Source: Chryseobacterium gleum
GTDB taxonomy: Bacteria; Bacteroidota; Bacteroidia; Flavobacteriales; Weeksellaceae
Length of the DNA stretch: 64,000 nucleotides
NCBI RefSeq assembly: GCF_900636535.1
Contig: NZ_LR134289.1
Location: 2,852,001-2,916,000, forward strand
Reading direction: 5' to 3'
Part shown: one piece after another, positions 57,157 through 64,000 of the stretch
Numbering within the stretch: position 1 is the first letter of the stretch
Layout: the number at the start of each line of letters is the position of its first letter
The notes under the pieces: generated by a model
What the model was told of the DNA's origin: nothing
Database searches by the model: none
The model's input: the letters and a program-made list of their open reading frames with translations, nothing else
Position numbers and translations under genes: made by a program

Positions 57157-58378
57157 TTGGTATTAGTAATTTTATTAATGAAATACCAGCTTGTTCTGCA
57201 AACAATGGTGGAATAGCATTTCCTATTTGAGTATATCGTGGAACCTCCTGCGTTCTCCTTTTTCCACCAGTTGTATATTTACCTTGAAATTCGTACCAAT
57301 CAGGAAAGGACTGTATACGCGCATATTCTCTAACCGTAAGTATACGAGGTTCAGAATAATGGATATAATCATCCGGCAAAGTGGTAATTGTAGGACTTTT
57401 ACTGTCACCACATAATGGAATTATAGTATGTTTTTTTAAATTGTATCTTTCACGGACATCTTTACTTACATCTAAATTTCTACGATTAGTTGATAAATCA
57501 AGTATAACTTTAAACCTTTCAGATGTTGCGGGAGTATGTTTGGGGAATCTATGACTATCAGCTATTTCACGTCGTATCCATTTACGCATGTATTTTTGAT
57601 AAGAAGACTGTTGTTGACCATATTTCCCTGCTTGGAAATTTTTTGTATCTGGCGACTCCTGTGTACCATTTGATCTAAGAAGATCAGAAATAGCATCTTG
57701 TAAATTGGTGTCTTTTGATAACCCTCTTTTTTCCAGAAAACTAAAAGATTTAGATTCAAGAGATGAAAAAAAGTTATCCACTATTTCCTGAGAAGAATTT
57801 ACAATATCGTTTCTGACTCCAATAAGTATAAATCTGGTTCGTTTCTGTGGAACACCATAATCGCCAAAATTTACTAGCTTACCTTTGACATAATATCCAA
57901 GGTTTTGTAATTTTTGTGTTACAACCGAAGAGTATGCGATGCCCTTTTCTTTATTTTTTTTGAACTCCATAGTAAAGCCTTTGACGTTCTCAAAAAAAAT
58001 GACTTTTGGCATAACATATTCGACGAATTTAATATATGAATTTATCAAGTCATTACGTTCATCAGTTTCATTTCGTCTGCCCGCCATTGAAAAGCCTTGG
58101 CATGGAGGCCCCCCAGCAACCAGTGAAACACTACCCCTCAAAGACTTTAAATTTTTCTTGTAAGTTCTCAAGACAGAATTTATATCGTGATTCTTTTTAG
58201 GCAACCATTCTGGCCAATCAAAATGTTTTTTTTTATTTATTAAATTGTGTTCTAATGTTTTGAAAGCATCTGGATTTTTTTCTATTGCGAATAAACCATT
58301 CCAACCTGCGTTATGTAGCCCTAAAGAAAGGCCCCCACAGCCTGCAAAAAGATCGATATATAGGTTGTTAGTTTTCAT
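57131..58378 (-). CDS. DNA (cytosine-5) methyltransferase
   Basis: 415 residues of the Dcm type, methylating C in double-stranded DNA. Motifs: I DLFAGCGGLSLG, IV GGPPCQGFS with catalytic C93, VI FFENVKGF (E130), VIII QKRTRFILIG, and a C-terminal RILTVREYARIQSFPDWY and YTQIGNAIPP. The recognition sequence is unknown. It is first in an operon with the GHKL ATPase and the receiver, and is paired with Vsr nearby. Confidence 0.95.
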   Translation of the reverse strand: MKTNNLYIDLFAGCGGLSLGLHNAGWNGLFAIEKNPDAFKTLEHNLINKKKHFDWPEWLPKKNHDINSVLRTYKKNLKSLRGSVSLVAGGPPCQGFSMAGRRNETDERNDLINSYIKFVEYVMPKVIFFENVKGFTMEFKKNKEKGIAYSSVVTQKLQNLGYYVKGKLVNFGDYGVPQKRTRFILIGVRNDIVNSSQEIVDNFFSSLESKSFSFLEKRGLSKDTNLQDAISDLLRSNGTQESPDTKNFQAGKYGQQQSSYQKYMRKWIRREIADSHRFPKHTPATSERFKVILDLSTNRRNLDVSKDVRERYNLKKHTIIPLCGDSKSPTITTLPDDYIHYSEPRILTVREYARIQSFPDWYEFQGKYTTGGKRRTQEVPRYTQIGNAIPPLFAEQAGISLIKLLIPNEQREFTF

Positions 58379-58401
58379 GTATACAAAATTCGTTTAATAT
58401 A

Positions 58402-58409
58402 CAAAAGTA
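58402..58409 (-). promoter_or_regulatory. -7 element TACTTTTG of the methyltransferase operon
   Basis: A perfect TAnnTTTG on the minus strand, 23 bases before the start codon, in the divergent gap to the nuclease gene. Confidence 0.6.
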
Positions 58410-58586
58410 TTTAATAACTTTTTAAAATAAAAGATTTTTTTTTAATGGAGTAAAGCAATTCATTAACTACAATATTTACCTCATTCTCAAGTAATCTACA
58501 TGTCTACAAGTTAATGATAAATACATTAAATTTAAATTCCAACATCTGAATTAAATAAGTTTTAATATCTTGGTTAAAACAAAATA

Positions 58587-60275
58587 ATGACACCAACAGA
58601 TGAAATAACTTTACTATTAGAAGAGAACAGCAAAATAATTGGAACTACCTATACAGGCTCTCCGTATATGGCGATACAAAATATTATTCGCTGTATAGAT
58701 ACAATTCTGCCATTTTATATGCACTCTGAAGAATTATCAGATGAACAAGTTAAAGTTTATAGAAAATTAGTTGAATATGGTTGGCCAAGGCTTTTAAAAC
58801 CTTATTATTTTAATATTGATATTAACAAGCACTTACCGTTTGCAATTATGACAGACGAGTCAGTAGGCTGGACGACATCAAATATTATTTATTGCGGTAA
58901 AATTGAATTATGCAAACAATTAATTTCCTATGATAAAGCTGGTTTAATAAAATTTGAAAAAGTAAATAATCAACATTACACATTTAGATTTATTAATAGT
59001 AATAATGATATTGAATCTTTTGATAGAGATAGTTTTGATTTTTTTGTAGACAAGATTGCTAGAAGATTTGTCGAAGAAAAAAGAAAGACAAAATATTTTA
59101 ATGTAAAAAAGATAAAAACAGATTTCAGAAAACTACTCCTTAATCCTTTCGGTCAGTTGATAAGTTATGATACTACTCCTGAAATTGACGATTACTATAA
59201 TGAAGAGGGTCATTATAGGCTTTTGATGATGCAGGGATATGATGATTTTGACAATAAAGATATTTTTGGAGGAATTGAATATTGGAAGTATGTAACGATT
59301 GTAGAGTTAATTGTAGGAGTTGGAATAAAGCATACCGACGCCTGTTTTATGTTAAAAGAAGAAAATCCTAAAGTATTACTTGAAAATCTTCTAACATATA
59401 CACAGCCTAAACAAAAAGCAATTAGTGATTATGCTGACTATATGGATTGGTCAGAAGATGAGATAAAACAAATATTTGAAGCAATAACATTGACGAAAGA
59501 CAACTTTGATTATTACCTGGAGTATCCTTGTACACCGCCACCAATATTTATTGAAGTCGGAGGCGAATTATTAATAAGATCTATTTCAGGTTGTTTTTCA
59601 AATCCTTTTTCAATTTTAAACAGGGAACTTAAACGTAAATATAAAAAGGATTATGATAAAGCTGTAAATAATAGAGAAAACAGATTCAGAAATGAATTGT
59701 TTAAATTGTTTCCGCAAAATAATGTTATTAAAGTTCCAAAAGAAATAAATATTTCTTTCAATGGAATTAGAACAGATATTGATGCAGTTGTTTTCGATGA
59801 GGCGACGGGAACATTAGGACTTTTTCAATTAAAATGGCAGGATCGATATGGTTATTCTATGAAAGAACGTTATAGCAGAATATCTAATCTATTTCCTAAA
59901 GCTAATGAGTGGATTGCGAAAATAAAAAAGTGGATTTCATTAAATGATAGTAATACTTTACTTAATGCACTACAGATAGAAAAAAAACTTAATACTAAAA
60001 CTGAGATAAAAGAAATATATTTATTTATCGTATCCCGAAATCAGATGAATTTCACAGGTGTAGATCTTGACGAAACAGTTGCCTGGACTTCTTGGTATCA
60101 ATTAATAGAAAGCTTAGCAAGCGTAAAAACATATTTTAATGATCCCATACGTGAAATGTTTTTAAAAATTAAAACGTTACATCCTGCTAAAAGATCTGAG
60201 AAGGAAAGCAAACTTAATACTGATGAGGATTTTATTATAAGATTTGATAATTTGACTATATCTTCTAAACCTTAA
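58587..60275 (+). CDS. Large protein with C-terminal PD-(D/E)XK-like nuclease domain
   Basis: 562 residues, no signal peptide. The N-terminal ~370 residues are of unknown family. The C-terminal part contains ENRFRNELFKLFP, TDIDAVVF (D397, D399) and LGLFQLKWQ (Q414-L-K416): the D...QxK form of the PD-(D/E)XK site seen in Mrr-like and other restriction nucleases. It is divergent from the methyltransferase and is the best candidate for the cutting enzyme of the locus. The call rests on motif reading only. AT-rich like its neighbours. Confidence 0.65.
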   Translation: MTPTDEITLLLEENSKIIGTTYTGSPYMAIQNIIRCIDTILPFYMHSEELSDEQVKVYRKLVEYGWPRLLKPYYFNIDINKHLPFAIMTDESVGWTTSNIIYCGKIELCKQLISYDKAGLIKFEKVNNQHYTFRFINSNNDIESFDRDSFDFFVDKIARRFVEEKRKTKYFNVKKIKTDFRKLLLNPFGQLISYDTTPEIDDYYNEEGHYRLLMMQGYDDFDNKDIFGGIEYWKYVTIVELIVGVGIKHTDACFMLKEENPKVLLENLLTYTQPKQKAISDYADYMDWSEDEIKQIFEAITLTKDNFDYYLEYPCTPPPIFIEVGGELLIRSISGCFSNPFSILNRELKRKYKKDYDKAVNNRENRFRNELFKLFPQNNVIKVPKEINISFNGIRTDIDAVVFDEATGTLGLFQLKWQDRYGYSMKERYSRISNLFPKANEWIAKIKKWISLNDSNTLLNALQIEKKLNTKTEIKEIYLFIVSRNQMNFTGVDLDETVAWTSWYQLIESLASVKTYFNDPIREMFLKIKTLHPAKRSEKESKLNTDEDFIIRFDNLTISSKP

Positions 60276-60492
60276 CCAATTTTTATAGGTATACAAAGCG
60301 AATTCTTTTGTTAATAAATAAGCTTTCAAAGGGATTTGCAGCATCAAGTTTCATAATACACTGCGAAGAGGATCACTTAAAAATAAGTATTAGCAAAATT
60401 CTCAATACAAACAACTAATATCTTTTTGCTAGTTCTTCTCTCTCAATGATAATAGTTATCTTCTTTCCTAAAATCAAAATTACCAACTCATA

Positions 60493-60774
60493 TCAAGATT
60501 TTTTATTTTGGATTTCTTTAATATCGTATTTCTTATCTCGGATCGGCTCATCAGGAAGAAAATCCTTAATGGAGCATCCTAATGCTATTGCAATTAGATT
60601 TAGATGGATCAAATTATATTTTGCTTTTTTAGATGGAGCTTCTATCTGTGAAATAAATCCAATATTCTTCCCAATAGAAAGTGAGAGCTCCTCTTGGGTG
60701 ACATTCTTTGATTCTCGTATTTCTTTAACACGTTTTATAACATATCTTTCTATTTCTTCTAATGATTCATTCAT
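60493..60774 (-). CDS. XRE-family helix-turn-helix repressor
   Basis: 93 residues with one HTH_3 domain (about 15-70: IKRVKEIRESKNVTQEELSLSIGKN, FISQIE, NLIAIALGCSIKDFLP). A 26-bp perfect palindrome lies 30 bases upstream, between it and the promoter of the sigma/dead-Cas12f unit, so it probably represses itself and that unit. It could also be a control protein of the restriction locus, but that would not explain the operator position as well. The gap 60276-60492 holds no gene. Confidence 0.88.
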   Translation of the reverse strand: MNESLEEIERYVIKRVKEIRESKNVTQEELSLSIGKNIGFISQIEAPSKKAKYNLIHLNLIAIALGCSIKDFLPDEPIRDKKYDIKEIQNKKS

Positions 60775-60803
60775 AAACCAAAGTGAATGAAAAACATCAA
60801 AAA

Positions 60804-60829
60804 AAATTATGTACTATAGTACATAATTT
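60804..60829. promoter_or_regulatory. 26-bp perfect palindromic operator
   Basis: AAATTATGTACTA followed by its exact complement TAGTACATAATTT. The position, between the divergent XRE gene and the sigma promoter, is that of an autoregulatory XRE operator. Confidence 0.75.
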
Positions 60830-60845
60830 AGAAAATATTTTTATA

Positions 60846-60877
60846 TTTGTAAAATAAGTTATTGAAATGTAACTTTG
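60846..60877 (+). promoter_or_regulatory. Promoter of the sigma/dead-Cas12f unit
   Basis: TTTG (60846-60849), a 20-base spacer, then TAACTTTG (60870-60877). The TTTG is also part of an upstream TATATTTG (60842-60849), which could act as a second -7 element. Both are immediately downstream of the operator. Confidence 0.72.
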
Positions 60878-60882
60878 CGATA

Positions 60883-61155
60883 CTTCAAAGAAATATAGAA
60901 GCTATTGCTTAGAATCTCGAACTGAAAACTGGTAATTTTTAATATGCGAGAGGATAAGTAAAGTAGCTCACGACCTAGGCGTGAGCTCACTTATCTGCAT
61001 ATAAGGTATACCAGTGCCCCAGTTCGGATATGTTGAGTTTCACGCCATTTATTTTGGGCAATATGCAGTGAGATAGTGCATAAAGTGGTACAGATAATTC
61101 ATTCGGATATCTAAGCAATTTCTTTTAGCAATCAATAAGCTGAAAAATACCGCTT
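60883..61155 (+). ncRNA. Structured 5' leader RNA of the sigma gene
   Basis: About 270 transcribed bases without a gene but with strong pairing: GATAAGT (60953) with ACTTATC (60989); AGCTCACG (60965) with CGTGAGCT (60980); CTGCATAT (60995) with ATATGCAG (61061); TGCCC (61015) with GGGCA (61056), which stacks directly on the last helix; AGATA/TATCT near the end. GGTATACC (61005) is self-complementary. It may be a second guide-related RNA, a regulatory leader, or part of the gRNA. No known riboswitch is recognised. Confidence 0.55.
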
Positions 61156-61971
61156 ATGAAAAGAACAAACTCACCACCCTTAAAACTAACTGATTTTCAG
61201 TTATATAAACTACTGAAAAAAGGCAATCCATCCTCATTAGAACATATCCATTTACGGTACAAACGACTCCTTTTCTGGATAGGAAAACAAATGCTTGAGG
61301 ATGATTTTGCCGTGGAAACGCTGGTGCAGGATACATTTCTTAAACTCTGGTTACACCGTGATTCGATTGAGACTCCAAATCATATTCTTGGCTTTTTACG
61401 GTTTGTTCTGAAAAGAGACTGCATAACTTATTTCAATACTCCGAAAAATAAATTCGCTCGCCTAACAGCTTCACTTGAAAGTTTTGAGAACTATCAGGAT
61501 TATATTGTTGGATATGATCCTGTGCAAGACAAAGAACATCTTCTTCGTCAGGAATCAGATCAGAAAAATTTTGACGAAGTCAATAAGGTTTTAAAGGTGA
61601 TAAGCCCCAAAAGAAAATACCTGATCGAACTTTGCCTTCAATATGGCTTTCAGTACAAACCTATTGCAGAAGCAATGGGAAGCAGTGTCAAAGATATTAG
61701 CAATGAGGTAACTAGGGCAATAAATGATTTAAGAAAAATCCTAAGGGAAAATTCTAATGACGAGCCACCAATTAAATCTAAAAAAAATGAGGTTAAACAA
61801 AATGAACTCAGCGGTCAGCAAATTGAAATTATAAAAAGAAGATTTAGGGAGAAATCTTCTTTTGCAATCATTGCACGGGAGCTCAAACTTTCTGAGAAGG
61901 AAGTCCATCAGGACTTTCTTTATGCTTATCAATATTTACAGAATCAAAACAACTCTGAAATAACTATTTGA
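61156..61971 (+). CDS. ECF-like sigma factor with extra C-terminal domain
   Basis: 271 residues. Region 2 (about 25-95): IHLRYKRLLFWIGKQMLEDD, ETLVQDTFLKLWLHRD, FLRFVLKRDC. Region 4 (about 140-195): SPKRKYLIELCLQYGFQYKPIAEAMGSS-type helix-turn-helix. A further ~70 residues hold a second HTH-like segment (LSGQQIEIIKRRFREKSSFA, IARELKLSEKEV). Typical ECF factors are 160-200 residues. The gene ends one base before the dead-Cas12f gene, so the two are co-translated. No anti-sigma gene is adjacent. Its inferred job is to form RNAP holoenzyme at sites chosen by the Cas12f-guide complex. Confidence 0.82.
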   Translation: MKRTNSPPLKLTDFQLYKLLKKGNPSSLEHIHLRYKRLLFWIGKQMLEDDFAVETLVQDTFLKLWLHRDSIETPNHILGFLRFVLKRDCITYFNTPKNKFARLTASLESFENYQDYIVGYDPVQDKEHLLRQESDQKNFDEVNKVLKVISPKRKYLIELCLQYGFQYKPIAEAMGSSVKDISNEVTRAINDLRKILRENSNDEPPIKSKKNEVKQNELSGQQIEIIKRRFREKSSFAIIARELKLSEKEVHQDFLYAYQYLQNQNNSEITI

Positions 61972-61972
61972 T

Positions 61973-63067
61973 ATGGAAAAATCCACGATGACACTGACCC
62001 GAAAAATTCAGTTGATGATTGATCTACCGTCAGATAAAAAAAATGAAATGTGGGAAAAACTCTACCGATATCAGAACCTATGTTTCCGAGCCGCAAACTT
62101 AATCGCTTCCCATTTGTATGTTCAGGAAATGATCAAAGATTTCTTTTATCTTACAGAAGAAATACAATATAAGTTAGCTGATGAAAAAAAAGATGAGATG
62201 GGAATGTTTAACCGTTCGAAAACTGGCACTACGGCACGAATGGTATTTGACCGTTTCAAAGGAGAAATCCCAACAGACATTTTGGGAAGCCTGAACAACA
62301 CGATTCAATCAACTTTCTCCAAAAACAAAGCTGATTATTGGCAAGGAACAAAATCAGTTAGAAATTACAAAAGAGACATTCCGATCCCGCTTCCGGTCAA
62401 ATGCATCAGCAAAATGAAATATGATCCCGATAAAAAAGCTTTTTGCTTCAATATGTTTGCGATTCCTGTCAAAACATACCTAGGAAAAGATTATACTGAT
62501 AAGCGAGTGACAATGGAACGCCTGTTAAAAGGAGACATAAAGCTATGCACATCACAAATTCAACTGAAAGACAGGAAGATCTTCTGGCTTGCAGTTTTTG
62601 AATTCAAAAAGGAAGAGAATCATTTAAAACCCGAAATCATTGCGGAAGCCTCCTTGTCTCTGGAACACCCAATAGTTGCAAAAGCTAACAATTTACGAAT
62701 CAATATTGGCTCAAAAGAAGAGTTTTTGTATCGAAGGTTAGCGATTCAGGCAAGTCAAAAAAGGATTCAAGACGGTATCGCCTACGCACGCTCAGGAAAT
62801 GGATCCAAACGCAAACAAAAGGCATTGTACAAAACAGAGAATCTTGAAAGTAGATATGTAACTCACCGACTTCATATGTATAGCCGAAAGCTTATCGATT
62901 TCTGCGTACAGCAACAAGCTGGCACATTGATCCTTAAAAATCAGGAGGACAAAATTGGGATTGCAAAGGAACAGGAATTTGTGCTTCGCAATTGGAATTA
63001 TTATGAATTGCAGACCAAAATAAAATACAAAGCTGAAAAAGCAGGTATTGAATTAATTATTGGATAG
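61973..63067 (+). CDS. Nuclease-dead Cas12f/TnpB-family protein
   Basis: 364 residues. The N-terminal half is a REC/WED-like helical-barrel region. The C-terminal half resembles Cas12f RuvC: a Lys/Arg/Ser bridge segment (GNGSKRKQKALYKTENLE), YVTHRLHMYSRKLIDF, and LRNWNYYELQTKIKYKAEKAGIE, the pre-RuvC-III helix. The RuvC-I Asp is missing (residues 231-255 have no Asp; the strand reads IVAKANN...RINIGS), the RuvC-II Glu is Lys322 (GTLILKNQ), and the protein stops at GIELIIG, before RuvC-III and the zinc finger. So it can bind but should not cut. It is directly coupled to the sigma gene. Confidence 0.85.
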   Translation: MEKSTMTLTRKIQLMIDLPSDKKNEMWEKLYRYQNLCFRAANLIASHLYVQEMIKDFFYLTEEIQYKLADEKKDEMGMFNRSKTGTTARMVFDRFKGEIPTDILGSLNNTIQSTFSKNKADYWQGTKSVRNYKRDIPIPLPVKCISKMKYDPDKKAFCFNMFAIPVKTYLGKDYTDKRVTMERLLKGDIKLCTSQIQLKDRKIFWLAVFEFKKEENHLKPEIIAEASLSLEHPIVAKANNLRINIGSKEEFLYRRLAIQASQKRIQDGIAYARSGNGSKRKQKALYKTENLESRYVTHRLHMYSRKLIDFCVQQQAGTLILKNQEDKIGIAKEQEFVLRNWNYYELQTKIKYKAEKAGIELIIG

Positions 63068-63168
63068 CTGAAAAATATCGAGGGTGCTTGTACACCCGTA
63101 GGGTGAGGTCTTGGACACTCACTAAATACTCTTGTAGCATATACAACGGCGTGGGCTCTTTTACAAAG
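63066..63168 (+). ncRNA. Candidate single guide RNA of the dead Cas12f
   Basis: Directly after the stop codon lie three hairpins: GGGTG-CTTGTA-CACCC (63082-63097), GTGAGGTC-TTG-GAC-A-CTCAC (63103-63122), and TTGTA-GCATA-TACAA (63132-63146) ending ACAAC. Cas12f repeats end GCAAC-like just before the guide, so the guide would begin at 63148 with GGCGTGGGCTCTTTTACAAA. The arrangement, with scaffold and guide fused after the effector gene, resembles an omegaRNA or natural sgRNA. The RNA 5' end may extend into the gene. Not proven. Confidence 0.65.
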
Positions 63169-63301
63169 AAAATATGAATTGGCGACTTCATTAAATAGAC
63201 CCCTTTAATTTTGAGGATCTTGAAAAACACAACTTCTCAATTAATTATAAGAAAGAGGCGGTATTATTTTGTAGCATAGAATATTTTAGCAGAAATCTTT
63301 A

Positions 63302-63880
63302 TTAGATTTCATATCCATAATTTTTTAGCATTTTGATAACTTGACTGTATTCATATCTCTTTATAAAAAGCCATAATTTTTCTATATAGATGGGATTTTT
63401 ATTTGCCCTATTTTTATCGCCAATTAGCCCCATCCAGTAAATGATATATGGCTTAAGATCTTTGGTTGTAAAAAGGTTATTATCAATATAATTTTGTAAA
63501 GTTGATAGACGAACTAAGAATTCGTCTATACTTTTTCGAATTATAGTTTCTTCATCGTTGAATTCGGAATTTGGAGAAACTGACAACGAATTTTCTAAAT
63601 GAGTTTCATCAACAAAAAATATTGATCTTTCTTTATTGCTTGGAATTTCATTCTCATAAAGTGGTATATCAATTCGATTCCAATCTAGAATGAGAAGCGC
63701 TTTCTTTACATCTCTATCTGAGAAAAAATCCTTCATTTCTTTTGCTAAAAATTCATTTCTCTTCCATTTTTGTGATTTTGAATATTCTAATAGTGCTTTT
63801 ACTGCCAAAACAATAGTTGTTATAAAAGTTGCTATTTTTATAAATTTTTCAAAATCTAAATTTTCTAAATAATCACACAT
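63302..63880 (-). CDS. Unknown membrane-anchored protein
   Basis: 192 residues. One N-terminal hydrophobic segment (IKIATFITTIVLAVKALLEY) anchors it; the rest is soluble, with FLAKEMKDFFSDRDVKKALLIL and DWNRIDIPLYE. Proteins of this layout (one helix, then a domain of unknown function) occur scattered in islands of many bacteria. I do not recognise a family. The stretch 63881-64000 shows no gene. Confidence 0.7.
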   Translation of the reverse strand: MCDYLENLDFEKFIKIATFITTIVLAVKALLEYSKSQKWKRNEFLAKEMKDFFSDRDVKKALLILDWNRIDIPLYENEIPSNKERSIFFVDETHLENSLSVSPNSEFNDEETIIRKSIDEFLVRLSTLQNYIDNNLFTTKDLKPYIIYWMGLIGDKNRANKNPIYIEKLWLFIKRYEYSQVIKMLKNYGYEI

Positions 63881-64000
63881 TTTTGTTAAGATTTCTACTA
63901 ATTAAATTATCTCAACTGATTCTTTAACTGATTTCATTTTTTCTATTGTAAAAAATTACACAAAACTTTCTTGATATTTTACATTTGTAGGATTTTCAAA

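Noticed and set aside
61973..63168. Active IS605/IS607-type element with TnpB
   Set aside because: There is no TnpA gene, no clear left or right end, the RuvC residues are lost and the gene is fused in an operon with a sigma factor.

Overview
The window reads as a chromosome segment of a Chryseobacterium-like member of the Flavobacteriia (Bacteroidota). The signs are T9SS type A C-terminal sorting domains, promoter elements of the TTTG-N19/20-TAnnTTTG class, weak Shine-Dalgarno sequences, a tmRNA tag ending ALAA, and the Bacteroidota order rpsU-xer-hpf-tRNAs-tuf-tRNA(Trp)-secE-nusG-rplKAJL-rpoBC. The genus is inferred from gene content and style, not from a marker comparison.

1-24.6 kb is ordinary, mostly metabolic and envelope chromosome: the end of lpxK, a purine nucleoside phosphorylase, a TlpA-like thioredoxin, dinB, a cytoplasmic alpha-amylase, a type-B carboxylesterase, an AraC regulator facing an alcohol dehydrogenase, an HxlR regulator facing an NmrA-like oxidoreductase, an NPP-type phosphodiesterase, a Crp/Fnr regulator next to a five-gene exported-protein operon (DUF5777, cytochrome c, YceI, ankyrin, T9SS cargo), and a TonB-dependent receptor with two unknown small genes and a large T9SS cargo. 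Within it are a 55-residue Cys-rich peptide gene with a bacteriocin-like leader (5696-5863) and a seven-copy array of 95-bp imperfect palindromes (7494-8148).

24.6-53.2 kb is the core transcription/translation cluster, read on the minus strand. Its normally compact order is broken in three places: an RND metal-efflux operon with its two-component system lies between the tRNA genes and tuf; three paralogous exported proteins lie between nusG and rplK; and a small TTG-start gene plus a long rpoB leader lie between rplL and rpoB. The tRNA Thr-Tyr-Gly block is tandemly duplicated. The cluster ends at tmRNA (ssrA), a common integration site.

53.2-64 kb is an AT-rich accessory island. Its first part is a restriction/defence-like locus: a Vsr endonuclease, a stand-alone receiver protein, an 883-residue protein with both a MORC/MutL-like and a histidine-kinase-like GHKL ATPase domain, a C5-cytosine methyltransferase, and a PD-(D/E)XK-type nuclease. 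Its second part is the most exciting content: an XRE repressor with a 26-bp perfect palindromic operator, then a promoter, a structured leader RNA, an ECF-like sigma factor with an extra C-terminal domain, a Cas12f/TnpB-family protein that has lost its RuvC catalytic residues and its C-terminal zinc-finger region, and immediately downstream a multi-hairpin RNA whose last hairpin ends ACAAC, as Cas12f repeats do just before the guide. I read this as a locus for RNA-guided transcription activation, in which the dead Cas12f carries the sigma factor to a DNA site chosen by the guide RNA. It probably belongs to the recently reported dCas12f-sigmaE type.
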